Source: Curtobacterium sp. L6-1 (GTDB lineage Bacteria > Actinomycetota > Actinomycetes > Actinomycetales > Microbacteriaceae). From it: a stretch of 64,000 nucleotides of DNA. The notes under the pieces were generated by a model. It was not told the DNA's origin. It worked only from the letters and a program-made list of their open reading frames with translations, and made no database searches. This document shows positions 8,852 to 17,513 of the stretch, in pieces. The position numbers and the translations under genes are program-made. Positions within the stretch are counted from its first letter, which is position 1. Every line of letters begins with the position of its first letter. The stretch spans positions 1,426,001 through 1,490,000 of the forward strand of contig NZ_CP076544.1 in the NCBI RefSeq assembly GCF_018885305.1. The letters are read 5' to 3'.

Positions 8852-8883
8852 GAGCGCCGTCGACCCCCGGGTCGGCGGCGCTC
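8852..8883. terminator. Bidirectional terminator between DUF3043 gene and pyrD
   Basis: A ~14-bp stem with one G:U-type pair (GAGCGCCGTCGACC against its near complement) and a tetraloop sits 32 bp after one stop and 23 bp beyond the other stop of these convergent genes. Confidence 0.7.
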
Positions 8884-8906
8884 TCGTCGTCCCCGGGGAC
8901 GGTGGA

Positions 8907-9974
8907 TCAGCGCCGGCGGAGGCGCTTCCGCCGCAGCCGGTTGATCCGCATCGCCCACGTCGGCCCCTCGTAGAGGAACGCCGTGTAGCCCTGCACCAGG
9001 GTCGCCCCGGCCTCGATGCGCGCCTGCACGTCCGCCTCCGACGTGACGCCGCCGACCGCGATGACGCAGAAGCCCGCGGGCACCGCCGCGCGGACCCGGC
9101 GCAGCACCGCGAGCGACCGGGCGGCGACCGGAGCACCGGACAGTCCCCCGGCGCCCATCGCCCGCACCTCGTCATCGGGCGTCCGGAGTCCGCCGCGCTC
9201 GATCGTCGTGTTCGTCGCGATGACGCCGGCGAGCCCGAGCTCCACCGCGAGTCCGGCGATCGCGTCGATCTGCTCGTCGGTCAGGTCGGGCGCGATCTTC
9301 ACGAGCACCGGGGTGCGACCGGCCGCGTCGTGCACGGCGGCCAGCAGCGGGCGGAGCTGGTCGAGTTCCTGCAGCCCGCGCAGACCCGGGGTGTTCGGCG
9401 AGCTGACGTTGACCGCCAGGTAGTCGGCGAACGGTGCGAGGATCCGGGTGGACTCGAGGTAGTCCTCGACGGCGTCCTCCACCGAGACGACGCGGCTCTT
9501 GCCGATGTTGACGCCGATGACCGGACGCCCCGGGTTCCGTCGGGCCTTCTCGAGCCGGCCGGCGGCCTTCGCGGCGCCGTGGTTGTTGAAGCCCATCCGG
9601 TTGATCAGAGCCCGGTCGGCGATGAGCCGGAAGAGCCGGGGCCGTTCGTTGCCGGGCTGCGCGCGTGCGGTGATCGTGCCGACCTCGACGTGGCCGAAGC
9701 CGAGCACCCCGAGTCCGGTGATGCCCTTCGCGTCCTTGTCGAACCCCGCGGCGAGGCCGAAGCGCGACGGGAAGTGGATGCCCATCGTCGTGATGCCGTC
9801 CTCGGCGGAGGGCCGGGCGGAGCGCTCGATGGCGCCGGCGGCGAAGGGCACCTTGGGCAGCAGGCGGATCACCGCGAACGCCACGTGGTGCGCCCGCTCC
9901 GGGTCCATCTTCGCGAACACCGAGCGGAAGACGACCCCGTACCCGGCCCGCACGAGGGACTCGAGGCCGCTCAC
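8907..9974 (-). CDS. pyrD: Dihydroorotate dehydrogenase (quinone), class 2
   Basis: 355 residues from a GTG at 9974. It oxidises dihydroorotate to orotate in pyrimidine synthesis, passing electrons to quinone. The N-terminal ~40 residues form the short helical membrane-associated extension of class 2 enzymes. [13 protein letters not shown] is the FMN-site start, and [12 protein letters not shown] carries the catalytic Ser of class 2 enzymes (class 1 has Cys). The GTG overlaps the nrdR TGA as GTGA, so it is translationally coupled at the end of hisD-nrdR-pyrD. The basic C-terminus (RRKRLRRR) is unusual but short. Confidence 0.95.
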   Translation of the reverse strand: MSGLESLVRAGYGVVFRSVFAKMDPERAHHVAFAVIRLLPKVPFAAGAIERSARPSAEDGITTMGIHFPSRFGLAAGFDKDAKGITGLGVLGFGHVEVGTITARAQPGNERPRLFRLIADRALINRMGFNNHGAAKAAGRLEKARRNPGRPVIGVNIGKSRVVSVEDAVEDYLESTRILAPFADYLAVNVSSPNTPGLRGLQELDQLRPLLAAVHDAAGRTPVLVKIAPDLTDEQIDAIAGLAVELGLAGVIATNTTIERGGLRTPDDEVRAMGAGGLSGAPVAARSLAVLRRVRAAVPAGFCVIAVGGVTSEADVQARIEAGATLVQGYTAFLYEGPTWAMRINRLRRKRLRRR

Positions 9975-10456
9975 GCTCCCGCGCCGTCCGCCGTGCGCCC
10001 CGCTGCACCGTGGTGGTCGATGCGGAGCTGGCCGATCGCGTCCTCGAAGTCCTCGAGCGAGTCGAACGCCTGGTAGACGCTGGCGTACCGCAGGTAAGCG
10101 ACCTCGTCGAGGTCCCGGAGCGGGCTGAGGATCGCCAGGCCGATGTCGTTCGCGTCGATCTGGCTCGCCCCGGAGGAACGCACGATCTCCTCGACGCGCT
10201 GCGCGAGCACCGCGAGGTCGGAGTCGGTCACCGGGCGCCCCTGGCACGCCTTGCGCACGCCGGAGATGATCTTCTCGCGGCTGAAGGGTTCGAGGACGCC
10301 GTTGCGCTTCACCACGCTCAGCGACGCGGTCTCGGTGGTCGAGAACCGCCGTCCGCAGTTCGGGCACTGACGACGACGACGGATGGAGGTTCCGTCGTCG
10401 CTCGTCCGGGAGTCGACGACGCGGGAGTCCGGGTGGCGGCAGAAGGGGCAGAACAT
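9971..10456 (-). CDS. nrdR: Transcriptional repressor NrdR
   Basis: 161 residues. NrdR senses (d)ATP and represses ribonucleotide reductase genes. A zinc ribbon at residues 3-34 has CPFC and CPNC pairs, followed by RRFSTTE and an ATP-cone domain (~46-136, beginning [16 protein letters not shown]). The start is 12 bp after the hisD stop and the stop overlaps the pyrD start, so all three are probably co-transcribed. No ribonucleotide reductase gene is in this window. Confidence 0.95.
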   Translation of the reverse strand: MFCPFCRHPDSRVVDSRTSDDGTSIRRRRQCPNCGRRFSTTETASLSVVKRNGVLEPFSREKIISGVRKACQGRPVTDSDLAVLAQRVEEIVRSSGASQIDANDIGLAILSPLRDLDEVAYLRYASVYQAFDSLEDFEDAIGQLRIDHHGAAGRTADGAGA

Positions 10457-10468
10457 GGCCCCCTCAGG

Positions 10469-11773
10469 CTAGCGGTTCGTGCGCTCCGACACGGCGGCAC
10501 CGTGCGCCGGCAGCTGCTCCTCGGTCGAGAGCGCGACGATGTGCGGCACGACCTCGGCCAGGGCCGTCGCCGTGTACCGGACGACCTGCTGCGGGCGGAG
10601 GAACGTCGACGCGGACAGCCCGGCCCCGAAGCGCGCCTGGCCACCGGTCGGCAGGACGTGGTTCGACCCGGCCAGGTAGTCGCCGAGGCTGACCGGCGAG
10701 TGCGGTCCGACGAACGCCGCACCGGCGGCGTCGATGTCGGCCAGGACCGCGTCGTCGTCGGCGGTCTGGATCTCGAGGTGCTCCGGCCCGTACGCGTTGC
10801 TCACGGTCGCCGCGTCGGCCAGCGAGTCCACCAGCACGATCGCGGACTGCGGTCCGTCCAGGGCGGCCTGGAGGCGCGTCGCCGTCCCGAGCACCGCCGT
10901 GCGTTCCGGCACGGCCGCCTCCACCGCGTCGGCGAAGGACTCCGACGTCGTGACGAGGACGCTGCCCGCCTGCTCGTCGTGCTCGGCCTGGCTGATGAGG
11001 TCGGCCGCGACGTACCCGGCGTCCGCGGTGTCGTCGGCGATCACGAGGATCTCGGACGCGCCGGCCTCGGAGTCGATGCCGACGACCCCGCGCACCAGCC
11101 GCTTGGCCGCCGCGACGAAGTTGTTGCCGGGGCCGGTGACCAGGTCGACCGGCTCGAGCCCGATCTCGGCGACGCCGTACGCCAGCGCGCCGACCGCACC
11201 GGCACCGCCCATCGCGTAGACCTCCTGCACGCCGAGGAGCCCGGCCGCGGCGAGGATCGTCGGGTGCACCGCGCCGCCGTGGTCGCGCTGCGGCGGGGAG
11301 ACGAGGGCGATCGACCCCACACCGGCGACCTGCGCGGGCACGACGTTCATGACGACGCTCGACGGGTAGACGGCCTTGCCACCGGGCACGTACAGCCCGA
11401 CGCGGCGCATCGGCTGCCACCGCTGGTGCACCTCGGCCCCGTCGCCGAGGGTGGTCACGGACGCCGAGGGGACCTGGGCGGCGCTGGCGGCGCGCACACG
11501 TCGGATGGCCTCGTCGAGGGCGGCGCGCACGGACGGCTCGAGACCCGCGACCGCGGCGGCGATCTCGGCGGCGGGCACCCGGACGTGCTCGGGCGCTCCC
11601 CCGTCGAACCGTTCGGCCTGCTCGCGGAGCGCCGCGGCACCGTGCTCGCGGACGGCGTCGACGAGCTCCCGGGCGGCTGCCGTGGCGCTGCTGACGTCGC
11701 CGGTGGCGCGCGGCATGAGACGGAGGAGTTCGGCACGGGCCGGGAGGCCGCCGCGGAGGTCGATTCGCTGCAT
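10469..11773 (-). CDS. hisD: Histidinol dehydrogenase
   Basis: 434 residues from MQRIDLRGG; a second ATG directly upstream (11776) is equally possible. HisD performs the last two steps of histidine synthesis, oxidising L-histidinol to L-histidine with NAD+. Family motifs are VTGPGNNFVAAAKR, NAYGPEHLEIQT (zinc ligands and base) and LPTGGQARFGAGLS. No ribosome site is evident, and TAGACT lies 10 nt before the first ATG, so the mRNA is leaderless or nearly so. The rest of the his pathway is not nearby; it leads hisD-nrdR-pyrD. Confidence 0.95.
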   Translation of the reverse strand: MQRIDLRGGLPARAELLRLMPRATGDVSSATAAARELVDAVREHGAAALREQAERFDGGAPEHVRVPAAEIAAAVAGLEPSVRAALDEAIRRVRAASAAQVPSASVTTLGDGAEVHQRWQPMRRVGLYVPGGKAVYPSSVVMNVVPAQVAGVGSIALVSPPQRDHGGAVHPTILAAAGLLGVQEVYAMGGAGAVGALAYGVAEIGLEPVDLVTGPGNNFVAAAKRLVRGVVGIDSEAGASEILVIADDTADAGYVAADLISQAEHDEQAGSVLVTTSESFADAVEAAVPERTAVLGTATRLQAALDGPQSAIVLVDSLADAATVSNAYGPEHLEIQTADDDAVLADIDAAGAAFVGPHSPVSLGDYLAGSNHVLPTGGQARFGAGLSASTFLRPQQVVRYTATALAEVVPHIVALSTEEQLPAHGAAVSERTNR

Positions 11774-11786
11774 CATGAGGGCCCCG

Positions 11787-11792
11787 AGTCTA
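11787..11792 (-). promoter_or_regulatory. Candidate -10 box of hisD
   Basis: TAGACT on the minus strand lies 10 nt upstream of the hisD ATG at 11776. The implied transcript start is within a few nucleotides of the start codon. Confidence 0.45.
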
Positions 11793-11842
11793 CCGAGTGC
11801 GCCGTGCCGCGGCCCGGTCCGCACGCGGGGGCACCGCCCCGG

Positions 11843-11848
11843 TAACGT
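11843..11848 (+). promoter_or_regulatory. Candidate -10 box opening the polysaccharide locus
   Basis: TAACGT ends 8 nt before the ATG at 11857. It would drive the left arm of the glycosyltransferase locus, with little or no leader. It shares an 80-bp divergent gap with the hisD promoter. Confidence 0.4.
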
Positions 11849-11856
11849 GAGGTCCG

Positions 11857-13227
11857 ATGAACTTCGAGAAGGCTCGTCGGCTGGTCGCCGACCTCGTCCG
11901 CGTGAACGAGCGCTACGTCCGCGACGGGCACTACCGCAACGACGTCCGGGAGCGGCTCGGCCGCACGGTGTCCCGGGTCGACGTCGGTGTCGCGCGGCGG
12001 GAGCGCGACCGTGCGCCCCGCACCGCCCGCCCCTTCGAGGGGCTGGTGGAGACGAGCCTGGCACTCGCCGGCATCCGCACCGAGGACCGGGAGCCCGAGG
12101 TCGTGCTCGTCGTCGATGAACTGCGTGAGGGCGCGGCCTTCGCTGGTGTGCAGACCGCGCTGGCCGTCGCGCTCGGGCTCGGCGCCCGGCTGGGTCGGCG
12201 GGTCCGGGTGGTCATGGTCCGCTGGACGACGCCCGGCAACAGCACCGCGGCGGCCGAGGCCCTGATCGCCGACCGGTTCCCCGAGTCCCGCGTGGACGGG
12301 CAGCCCGGCGTGCGCGTGGTCCGGCGCGAGGACGTGCTCGACACCGTGTTCGGCACGGGCGACGTCTGGCTCGCGACGCACTGGAAGACCGCCCACCCGC
12401 TGGACGTGGCCGCCACCGCCGGGGTCGTGCCGCGTGACCGGGTCGTCTACCTCGTGCAGGACTACGAGCCCGGCTTCAGCCCGTGGTCGACCGAGTACGC
12501 CGTCGCCGCCTCGACCTACCGCGCCGGCTTCCGGATGCTCGTTAACTCCGAGCCCCTGCGTCGGTACCTGGCCGAGGTCGAGGGCATCGAGGTCGCCCCC
12601 GCCTGGACCTTCGCTCCGCACCTCGACGTCGAGCTGCTCGGACGCGTCGCCGCAGCGCGCCGCCCCGCCGCCGAGGACGGCGGCGTCGTCCGGGTCCTCT
12701 TCTACGGCCGCCCGAGCAAGCACCGCAACCTCTTCCGGCTCGGCGTCGCCGCGCTCCGCGTCGCCGTGCAGGAACTCGCCGACGACGGCCTCCGCGTCGA
12801 GTTCCACTCCGCCGGGGAGCAGCACGGCGACGTGGAGCTCGACGGCGGTCGCGGCGACACGAAGCTCGTGTCGCACGGCACGATGCCGTGGGACGACTAC
12901 TTCCGGTTCATCGCCTCGACCGGGGTCGTCCTCTCGCTGCAGCACAGCCCGCACCCGAGCCACCCGCCGTTCGACGGTGCGATCTCCGGCGCACGCGTCG
13001 TGACGAACGAGTTCCGCGGCACCCGCGCCGCGCTCCACCCGAACCTCACCGCGGTGCCGGCGGACGCCCGCTCGCTCGGCCTCGCCGTCGCCGAGGCCGT
13101 CCGTCGGACCGCGGCGGCCGGACCCACCGGGTTCGTGCCGCTCGCCGACGGCGCGCTCGGCGGCCCGCTGGACACCGCCGTCGACGCGCTCGGCACCGCA
13201 CTCGAAGCAGAGGACCGCACCCGATGA
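11857..13227 (+). CDS. Glycosyltransferase, WsaF-like (rhamnosyltransferase-type)
   Basis: 456 residues. The domain order resembles WsaF-type glycosyltransferases: an N-terminal GT-B domain with the LATHWKTA and YLVQDYEPGFSPWS segments, then a C-terminal nucleotide-sugar domain with VLFYGRPSKHRNLFRLG and SLQHSPHPSHPPF. It is cytosolic with no membrane helix. WsaF itself transfers rhamnose in S-layer glycan synthesis, so transfer of a deoxyhexose into a surface glycan is an inference. Its last codons overlap the next gene as ATGA. First gene of the left arm. Confidence 0.8.
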   Translation: MNFEKARRLVADLVRVNERYVRDGHYRNDVRERLGRTVSRVDVGVARRERDRAPRTARPFEGLVETSLALAGIRTEDREPEVVLVVDELREGAAFAGVQTALAVALGLGARLGRRVRVVMVRWTTPGNSTAAAEALIADRFPESRVDGQPGVRVVRREDVLDTVFGTGDVWLATHWKTAHPLDVAATAGVVPRDRVVYLVQDYEPGFSPWSTEYAVAASTYRAGFRMLVNSEPLRRYLAEVEGIEVAPAWTFAPHLDVELLGRVAAARRPAAEDGGVVRVLFYGRPSKHRNLFRLGVAALRVAVQELADDGLRVEFHSAGEQHGDVELDGGRGDTKLVSHGTMPWDDYFRFIASTGVVLSLQHSPHPSHPPFDGAISGARVVTNEFRGTRAALHPNLTAVPADARSLGLAVAEAVRRTAAAGPTGFVPLADGALGGPLDTAVDALGTALEAEDRTR

Positions 13228-14663
13228 CCCGCACCACCCTCGTCGTCGTCCCCGTGTACGGGGACCTCGAGTCCCTGCTGCGCTGTGTCGACGGGCTCGT
13301 CGAGCACCTCGACACCACCGTGCACCGGGTGCTCCTGGTCAACGACTGCGGCCCGGACGCCGACACGATCGAGCGGGCGCTCCTCGAGCGCATCGACGGC
13401 CGTGCGGGCTTCCGGTACGAGCGGAACGACCACAACCTCGGGTTCGTCGGCACCTGCAACCGCGCGGTGACCGAACTCGACACCGGCGCCGAGGCGGTCC
13501 TGCTCCTCAACAGCGACGCCGTGCCGACCGCGGGGTTCCTCGACGCGATGCTCGCGGTGCTCGACGAGGACCGCACCGGTGTCGTCACCGCCCGCAGCGA
13601 CAACGCCACGATCGCCAGCATCCCCTACCGGCTGACGAACCGCGGCGCCGCCCGGACCGAGGCGCGGACCCGAGCGGTGTGGGACGAGGTCGCCCCGCTC
13701 CTGCCCGTCTCGCAGGTCCTCCCCGTCGCGATGGGCTTCTGCTTCCTCACCCGCCGCGAGCTGGTCACCGAGCACGGGCTCTTCGACGAGGCCTTCGCGC
13801 CCGGCTACGGCGAGGAGAACGACTACTGCCTGCGCATCGCCGCGCACGGCTGGCTCGCCAAGATCGCGAACCGCGCGCTCGTCCTGCACGCCGGCGGCAA
13901 GAGCTTCGCCGGCAACCGCACCGCCCTCCGCGCGGCGCACCAGCGCGAGCTGGAACGGCGCTACCCGTTCCTGCCCGACGCGGTGGCCGCCTACCAGCGG
14001 CACGGCACGACCGCGACGGAGCGCTTCGCCGACGTCCTCGTCCCCGCCGGCCCGACCCCGCGGCTCGCCGTGGACCTGCGGCTCGTCGCGGACCCGGACG
14101 GCCTGGTCGGAGCCGTCGACGCGGCCTTCGGCGACGGCTTCGCCGTGGAGGCGCGGCTCCCCGCCGGCACGTCGGCCCCGGCCACGTGGACCGTCACGGA
14201 CGACGACCCGGACCCCGACGACCTCGTCACGGTCCAGGTGCTGGTCAACCCCACCCCCGGCGACCTCGTGGTCGCGAACCGTCGGGCCGCGTTCTGGGTG
14301 GTTGTGCGGACCGACGCGGCGACGGTGCCGTGGTCGTCGCCGCAGCACCGGGCGGGTGCGGACCGTGTCGTCGACCTCGTCCGGCCGTTCGCCGAGGTGG
14401 TGACGCCCGACGGCCTCGAGCGCGCCCGCGAGGCGGTCGATCGCGACGTGCTCGCGCCGCTCGACGGGACCTCCGCCGCCCTGGAACGCCGGTGGGCCGC
14501 GTTCCTGCCGCTCGACCTGGCCGCGGCCGAGACCGGCGCGGCACGCTCCGCCGGAGAGGTCGCACGTCTCCGCCGGGAGCTCGACGACCTGCGCGCCAGC
14601 CGGTCGTTCCGGACCGGCCAGGCCATCGCCAAGGTCGCCTCCCGTCTGCCGGGTCGCCGCTGA
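13224..14663 (+). CDS. Family 2 glycosyltransferase
   Basis: 479 residues from the ATG that overlaps the upstream stop (ATGA). A GT-A domain fills the first ~270 residues: VVVPVYGDLESLLRCVDGL, NLGFVGTCNRAV, LLLNSDAVP (metal-binding Asp), and PGYGEENDYCLRI with the acceptor-side acidic residues. The remaining ~200 residues form an extra domain ending in a short coiled-coil-like ELDDLRAS stretch. The gene at 26107 is a close paralogue over its whole GT-A domain. A role in polymer assembly is inferred from context; sugar and linkage are unknown. Confidence 0.85.
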   Translation: MTRTTLVVVPVYGDLESLLRCVDGLVEHLDTTVHRVLLVNDCGPDADTIERALLERIDGRAGFRYERNDHNLGFVGTCNRAVTELDTGAEAVLLLNSDAVPTAGFLDAMLAVLDEDRTGVVTARSDNATIASIPYRLTNRGAARTEARTRAVWDEVAPLLPVSQVLPVAMGFCFLTRRELVTEHGLFDEAFAPGYGEENDYCLRIAAHGWLAKIANRALVLHAGGKSFAGNRTALRAAHQRELERRYPFLPDAVAAYQRHGTTATERFADVLVPAGPTPRLAVDLRLVADPDGLVGAVDAAFGDGFAVEARLPAGTSAPATWTVTDDDPDPDDLVTVQVLVNPTPGDLVVANRRAAFWVVVRTDAATVPWSSPQHRAGADRVVDLVRPFAEVVTPDGLERAREAVDRDVLAPLDGTSAALERRWAAFLPLDLAAAETGAARSAGEVARLRRELDDLRASRSFRTGQAIAKVASRLPGRR

Positions 14664-17257
14664 TGGCGGACCGCGCCGGGCTCGGTCGCGTCGCACGCCG
14701 GTTCGCCCGCCAGCTGCGGGGCCCCGAGAAGCCGCTCACCGTCGCCGACCGGCTCGACCGCTGGGCCCGACGGATCACCGAGTTCGGCGTGCTCGACCGC
14801 GATTACCTCGAAGCGCAGACCGGCCGCACCTTCGCCTCGGACGACGAGGCGGTCTCCTTCTACGTGCACAACGACGGACAGCGAGGCCTGTCGCTCAGCC
14901 CGCTCGTCGAGCACGAGTGGATGCGCGAGCACCAGCCCGTCGCCGCGATGTCCTGGTACGACGCCCTGCACCAGGAGGGACCCGAGCTCTTCCAGACCGG
15001 CCCGCTCTTCGACGCCGGCGTGTACGCCGCCTCGGTGCCGGCGGCCGACCGGCCGACGTCGACGCTCGACGCGCTGCGGCACTTCCTGCGGGACGCGACG
15101 GACGCGACCGCGCTCCCCGTGCCTCCCGGCCGTCGCGGACCGGCACCGACCTTGGGTGCCGCCCGGGCAGCGGCCCTGGCCTCGGCGCACGCCTTCGCCG
15201 CCGCGCAGCACCGCACCCGGCGTCGCTACCGGTCATCGTGGGACGGACCGGACACCGCGACGGCGCTGGCCGCGTACCCGCGCGGCGCCGCACGGCGCGA
15301 CACCGAGCAGCCCCTCGTCTCCGTCGTCCTGCCGGTGTACCGCCGGGGCGACGTCGTCGGCGCGGCGATCGACTCGGTCCTCGCCCAGCAGTACGCGAAC
15401 TGGGAGCTCCTCGTCGTCGACGACGGCTCCGGCGACGACACGGTCGAGGTCGTGCGCGCCCGCGCCCGGGCCGACGACCGGATCCGCCTGCTCGAACGTG
15501 AGAACGGCGGTGCCGGCGCCGCCCGGAACACCGGCCTGGCCGCCGCCCGGGGCACGTTCCTCGCCTTCCTCGACGCGGACAACACCTGGCGTCCCGAGCA
15601 CCTCACCGCGGCCCTCGCCGCCCTGCTCGAGACCGACGGCCCCGGCGTGCACACCGGCGTCCGGATGGTCGGCGCGAACAACGCCGACGACGCGACCGCG
15701 CCCACCGAGACCTACCGGGGCGAGGACGGCACCCACGAGGACCTGCTCGCCGGCAACTTCATCGACCTGAACGCCCTCGTCGTCCGTCGCGACGTCGCGG
15801 ACGCCGTCGGACCCTTCGACGAGGACCTGCGCCGCTGGATCGACTGGGAGTGGCTGCTCCGCATCAGCGCGCACGCCGCCGTGCCCGCCCACGTCCCCGT
15901 CCTCGGCGTCGACTACGACAACGTGCGGGACCCGCGGCGCGTCTCGTCCGGGCAGCCGTCGTCGTGGCAGGAGGTCGTGCTCGCCCGTCACCGCATCGAC
16001 TGGGACGCCCTCGCCGCCGCCGTGCCCGAGCGCGTCGCCGACCGGGTGTCGATCGTCGTACCGGTGTTCCGCGACTGGACGATGACCCGCCGCGCGGTGG
16101 ACACCGTCCTCGGCGCTGCGGACCTCGACGGCGACGACGTCGAGGTGGTGCTCGTCGACAACGGCTCCCCCCGCTCCGTGTCCGCCGTGCTCGACGCCTG
16201 GTTCCGCGGCGACCCGCGCGTCGTGCTGCAGCGCGAGGACCGCAACCGCAACTTCGCCCTCGGCAGCGACCTCGGGCTCGCCCGGTCCACCGGCGCCACC
16301 GTCGTCATGCTCAACAACGACACCGAGGTCGGGCCGGGCTGGCTCCGACCGCTCGTCGCCGCCCTCGACGACCCCACCGTGCTCGGCGTGCAGCCGCTCC
16401 TCGTCTACCCGGACGGCGTCGTCCAGGCCGCCGGCACCGTGTTCGGCGGGGACAAGGTGCTGCCCTGGCACTTCCTCGGCGACCACCCGCGGTACGACGC
16501 GGACCGTGCATTCCGCAGCCCCGCCTCCCGGCGGACCACCGCGATCACCGCAGCCGCCGCGGCCTTCCGCGCCGCAGACCTGGTCCGCTGGCACGGGTTC
16601 GACCCGGTGTACGCGAACGGGCTCGAGGACGTCGACCTGTGCCTGCGCGCCCTCGCGCAGGCCGAGCCCGGCGCGGCCTTCCTCGTCGAACCGGCCTCGG
16701 TGGTCGTGCACCACGAGAGCCGGACGCCGGGACGCGACGACGCCCGCATCGACAACCGTCGGGTGTTCGACGAGCGGTGGCGCGGGCGCTACCCGGCGCC
16801 GGACGCGGCCGAGCGCTACGACGCCGCGGGCCTGCGGTACCTCGGGGTCGACCCGGGGCTGCCGAAGGGCCACGCGGTCATGGTGCGGTCCTCGCGCCCG
16901 GTCGTGGTGCGTGCCGACGGCGCAGCGACCGGCGATCGGCGGACGCGCCTCCGCGTCGCCGTCAAGCACGACGGCAGCCGGGTCGCGGACGTCACCGCGC
17001 TCGTGACGGCACTCCACACCGCCGGGCACGACGTGCAGGTCGACATGCCGACGTCCTGGTACCGCGGCTCGAGCGGCCTGGACGACGTGACCGTCCTGGT
17101 CGCCGGTGCCGGGGCCGCCTGGGTCCCGCAGCCGGGTGCGCGCAACACGGTGTGGCTGGCGGCGGGCCAGGTCGTGCGCGACGGGGACCACGCGGTCGTC
17201 GTGCCGGGGACCGAGGACGCGGACGCCGTCGTCCGGGCCGTGACGACTGTCCCCTGA
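14663..17257 (+). CDS. Large glycosyltransferase with two GT2 domains
   Basis: 864 residues; the ATG overlaps the previous stop by one base (TGATG). A ~210-residue N-terminal region without clear assignment is followed by a first GT-A domain (VSVVLPVYRRGDVVGAAIDSVL, LLVVDDGSGDD, FLDADNTW). A second GT-A domain follows (VSIVVPVFRDWTMTRRAVDTVL, LVDNGSPRS, MLNNDTEVGPGW, NGLEDVDLCLRA). A C-terminal ~110-residue domain may be an incomplete GT-B-like fragment. Two active sites suggest alternating or sequential sugar addition, an inference from architecture. Last large gene before the structured element at 17259-17307. Confidence 0.85.
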   Translation: MADRAGLGRVARRFARQLRGPEKPLTVADRLDRWARRITEFGVLDRDYLEAQTGRTFASDDEAVSFYVHNDGQRGLSLSPLVEHEWMREHQPVAAMSWYDALHQEGPELFQTGPLFDAGVYAASVPAADRPTSTLDALRHFLRDATDATALPVPPGRRGPAPTLGAARAAALASAHAFAAAQHRTRRRYRSSWDGPDTATALAAYPRGAARRDTEQPLVSVVLPVYRRGDVVGAAIDSVLAQQYANWELLVVDDGSGDDTVEVVRARARADDRIRLLERENGGAGAARNTGLAAARGTFLAFLDADNTWRPEHLTAALAALLETDGPGVHTGVRMVGANNADDATAPTETYRGEDGTHEDLLAGNFIDLNALVVRRDVADAVGPFDEDLRRWIDWEWLLRISAHAAVPAHVPVLGVDYDNVRDPRRVSSGQPSSWQEVVLARHRIDWDALAAAVPERVADRVSIVVPVFRDWTMTRRAVDTVLGAADLDGDDVEVVLVDNGSPRSVSAVLDAWFRGDPRVVLQREDRNRNFALGSDLGLARSTGATVVMLNNDTEVGPGWLRPLVAALDDPTVLGVQPLLVYPDGVVQAAGTVFGGDKVLPWHFLGDHPRYDADRAFRSPASRRTTAITAAAAAFRAADLVRWHGFDPVYANGLEDVDLCLRALAQAEPGAAFLVEPASVVVHHESRTPGRDDARIDNRRVFDERWRGRYPAPDAAERYDAAGLRYLGVDPGLPKGHAVMVRSSRPVVVRADGAATGDRRTRLRVAVKHDGSRVADVTALVTALHTAGHDVQVDMPTSWYRGSSGLDDVTVLVAGAGAAWVPQPGARNTVWLAAGQVVRDGDHAVVVPGTEDADAVVRAVTTVP

Positions 17258-17258
17258 A

Positions 17259-17307
17259 AGCAGGCTTGTCGATCGTTCACCGCCTTCCGAGGCGGGCGAT
17301 GCCTGCT
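17259..17307 (+). other. Interrupted stem-loop after the GT operon
   Basis: Three nested helices are visible: AGCAGGC/GCCTGCT (7 bp), ATCG/CGAT (4 bp) and CCGCC/GGCGG (5 bp) with a 6-nt loop, separated by internal loops on the 5' side. It starts right after the stop at 17257. It may be a terminator without T tract, or a leader element of the small gene at 17336. Confidence 0.4.
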
Positions 17308-17335
17308 GTTCACCTCGGACGCGCATGCTCAGGTC

Positions 17336-17491
17336 ATGTCGCTCCTCTCCGATGTGATCCGGTCGACCTCCTCGACCCAGTGCGTCGTCTGCGGTGCGGT
17401 CATCAGCAAGCGCGACGCGCTCGGCCACGACGGACTGGCGTTCTGCTCGGTCCTCCACGAGGCCGAGCACATCGTGGCGACGCTCGACTGA
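17336..17491 (+). CDS. Small cysteine-containing protein, putative zinc finger (51 aa)
   Basis: An ATG-to-TGA frame of 51 codons whose third positions are almost all G or C, as in neighbouring genes, so coding is likely. The product has C16-x2-C19, then FCS with C37 and H41 (CVVCG and AFCSVLHEAEH). This resembles TRASH/MYM-type treble-clef zinc fingers with the last Cys replaced by His. No other domain is visible. AGG lies close before the ATG but is a weak ribosome site. It sits between glycosyltransferase genes on the same strand. Function unknown. Confidence 0.6.
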   Translation: MSLLSDVIRSTSSTQCVVCGAVISKRDALGHDGLAFCSVLHEAEHIVATLD

Positions 17492-17501
17492 CCGTCCCCC
17501 G

Positions 17502-17507
17502 TAGGAT
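17502..17507 (+). promoter_or_regulatory. -10 box of the GT4 gene at 17514
   Basis: TAGGAT is followed by only 6 nt before the GTG start, a spacing typical of leaderless actinobacterial transcripts. Confidence 0.45.
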
Positions 17508-17513
17508 CGGGCC

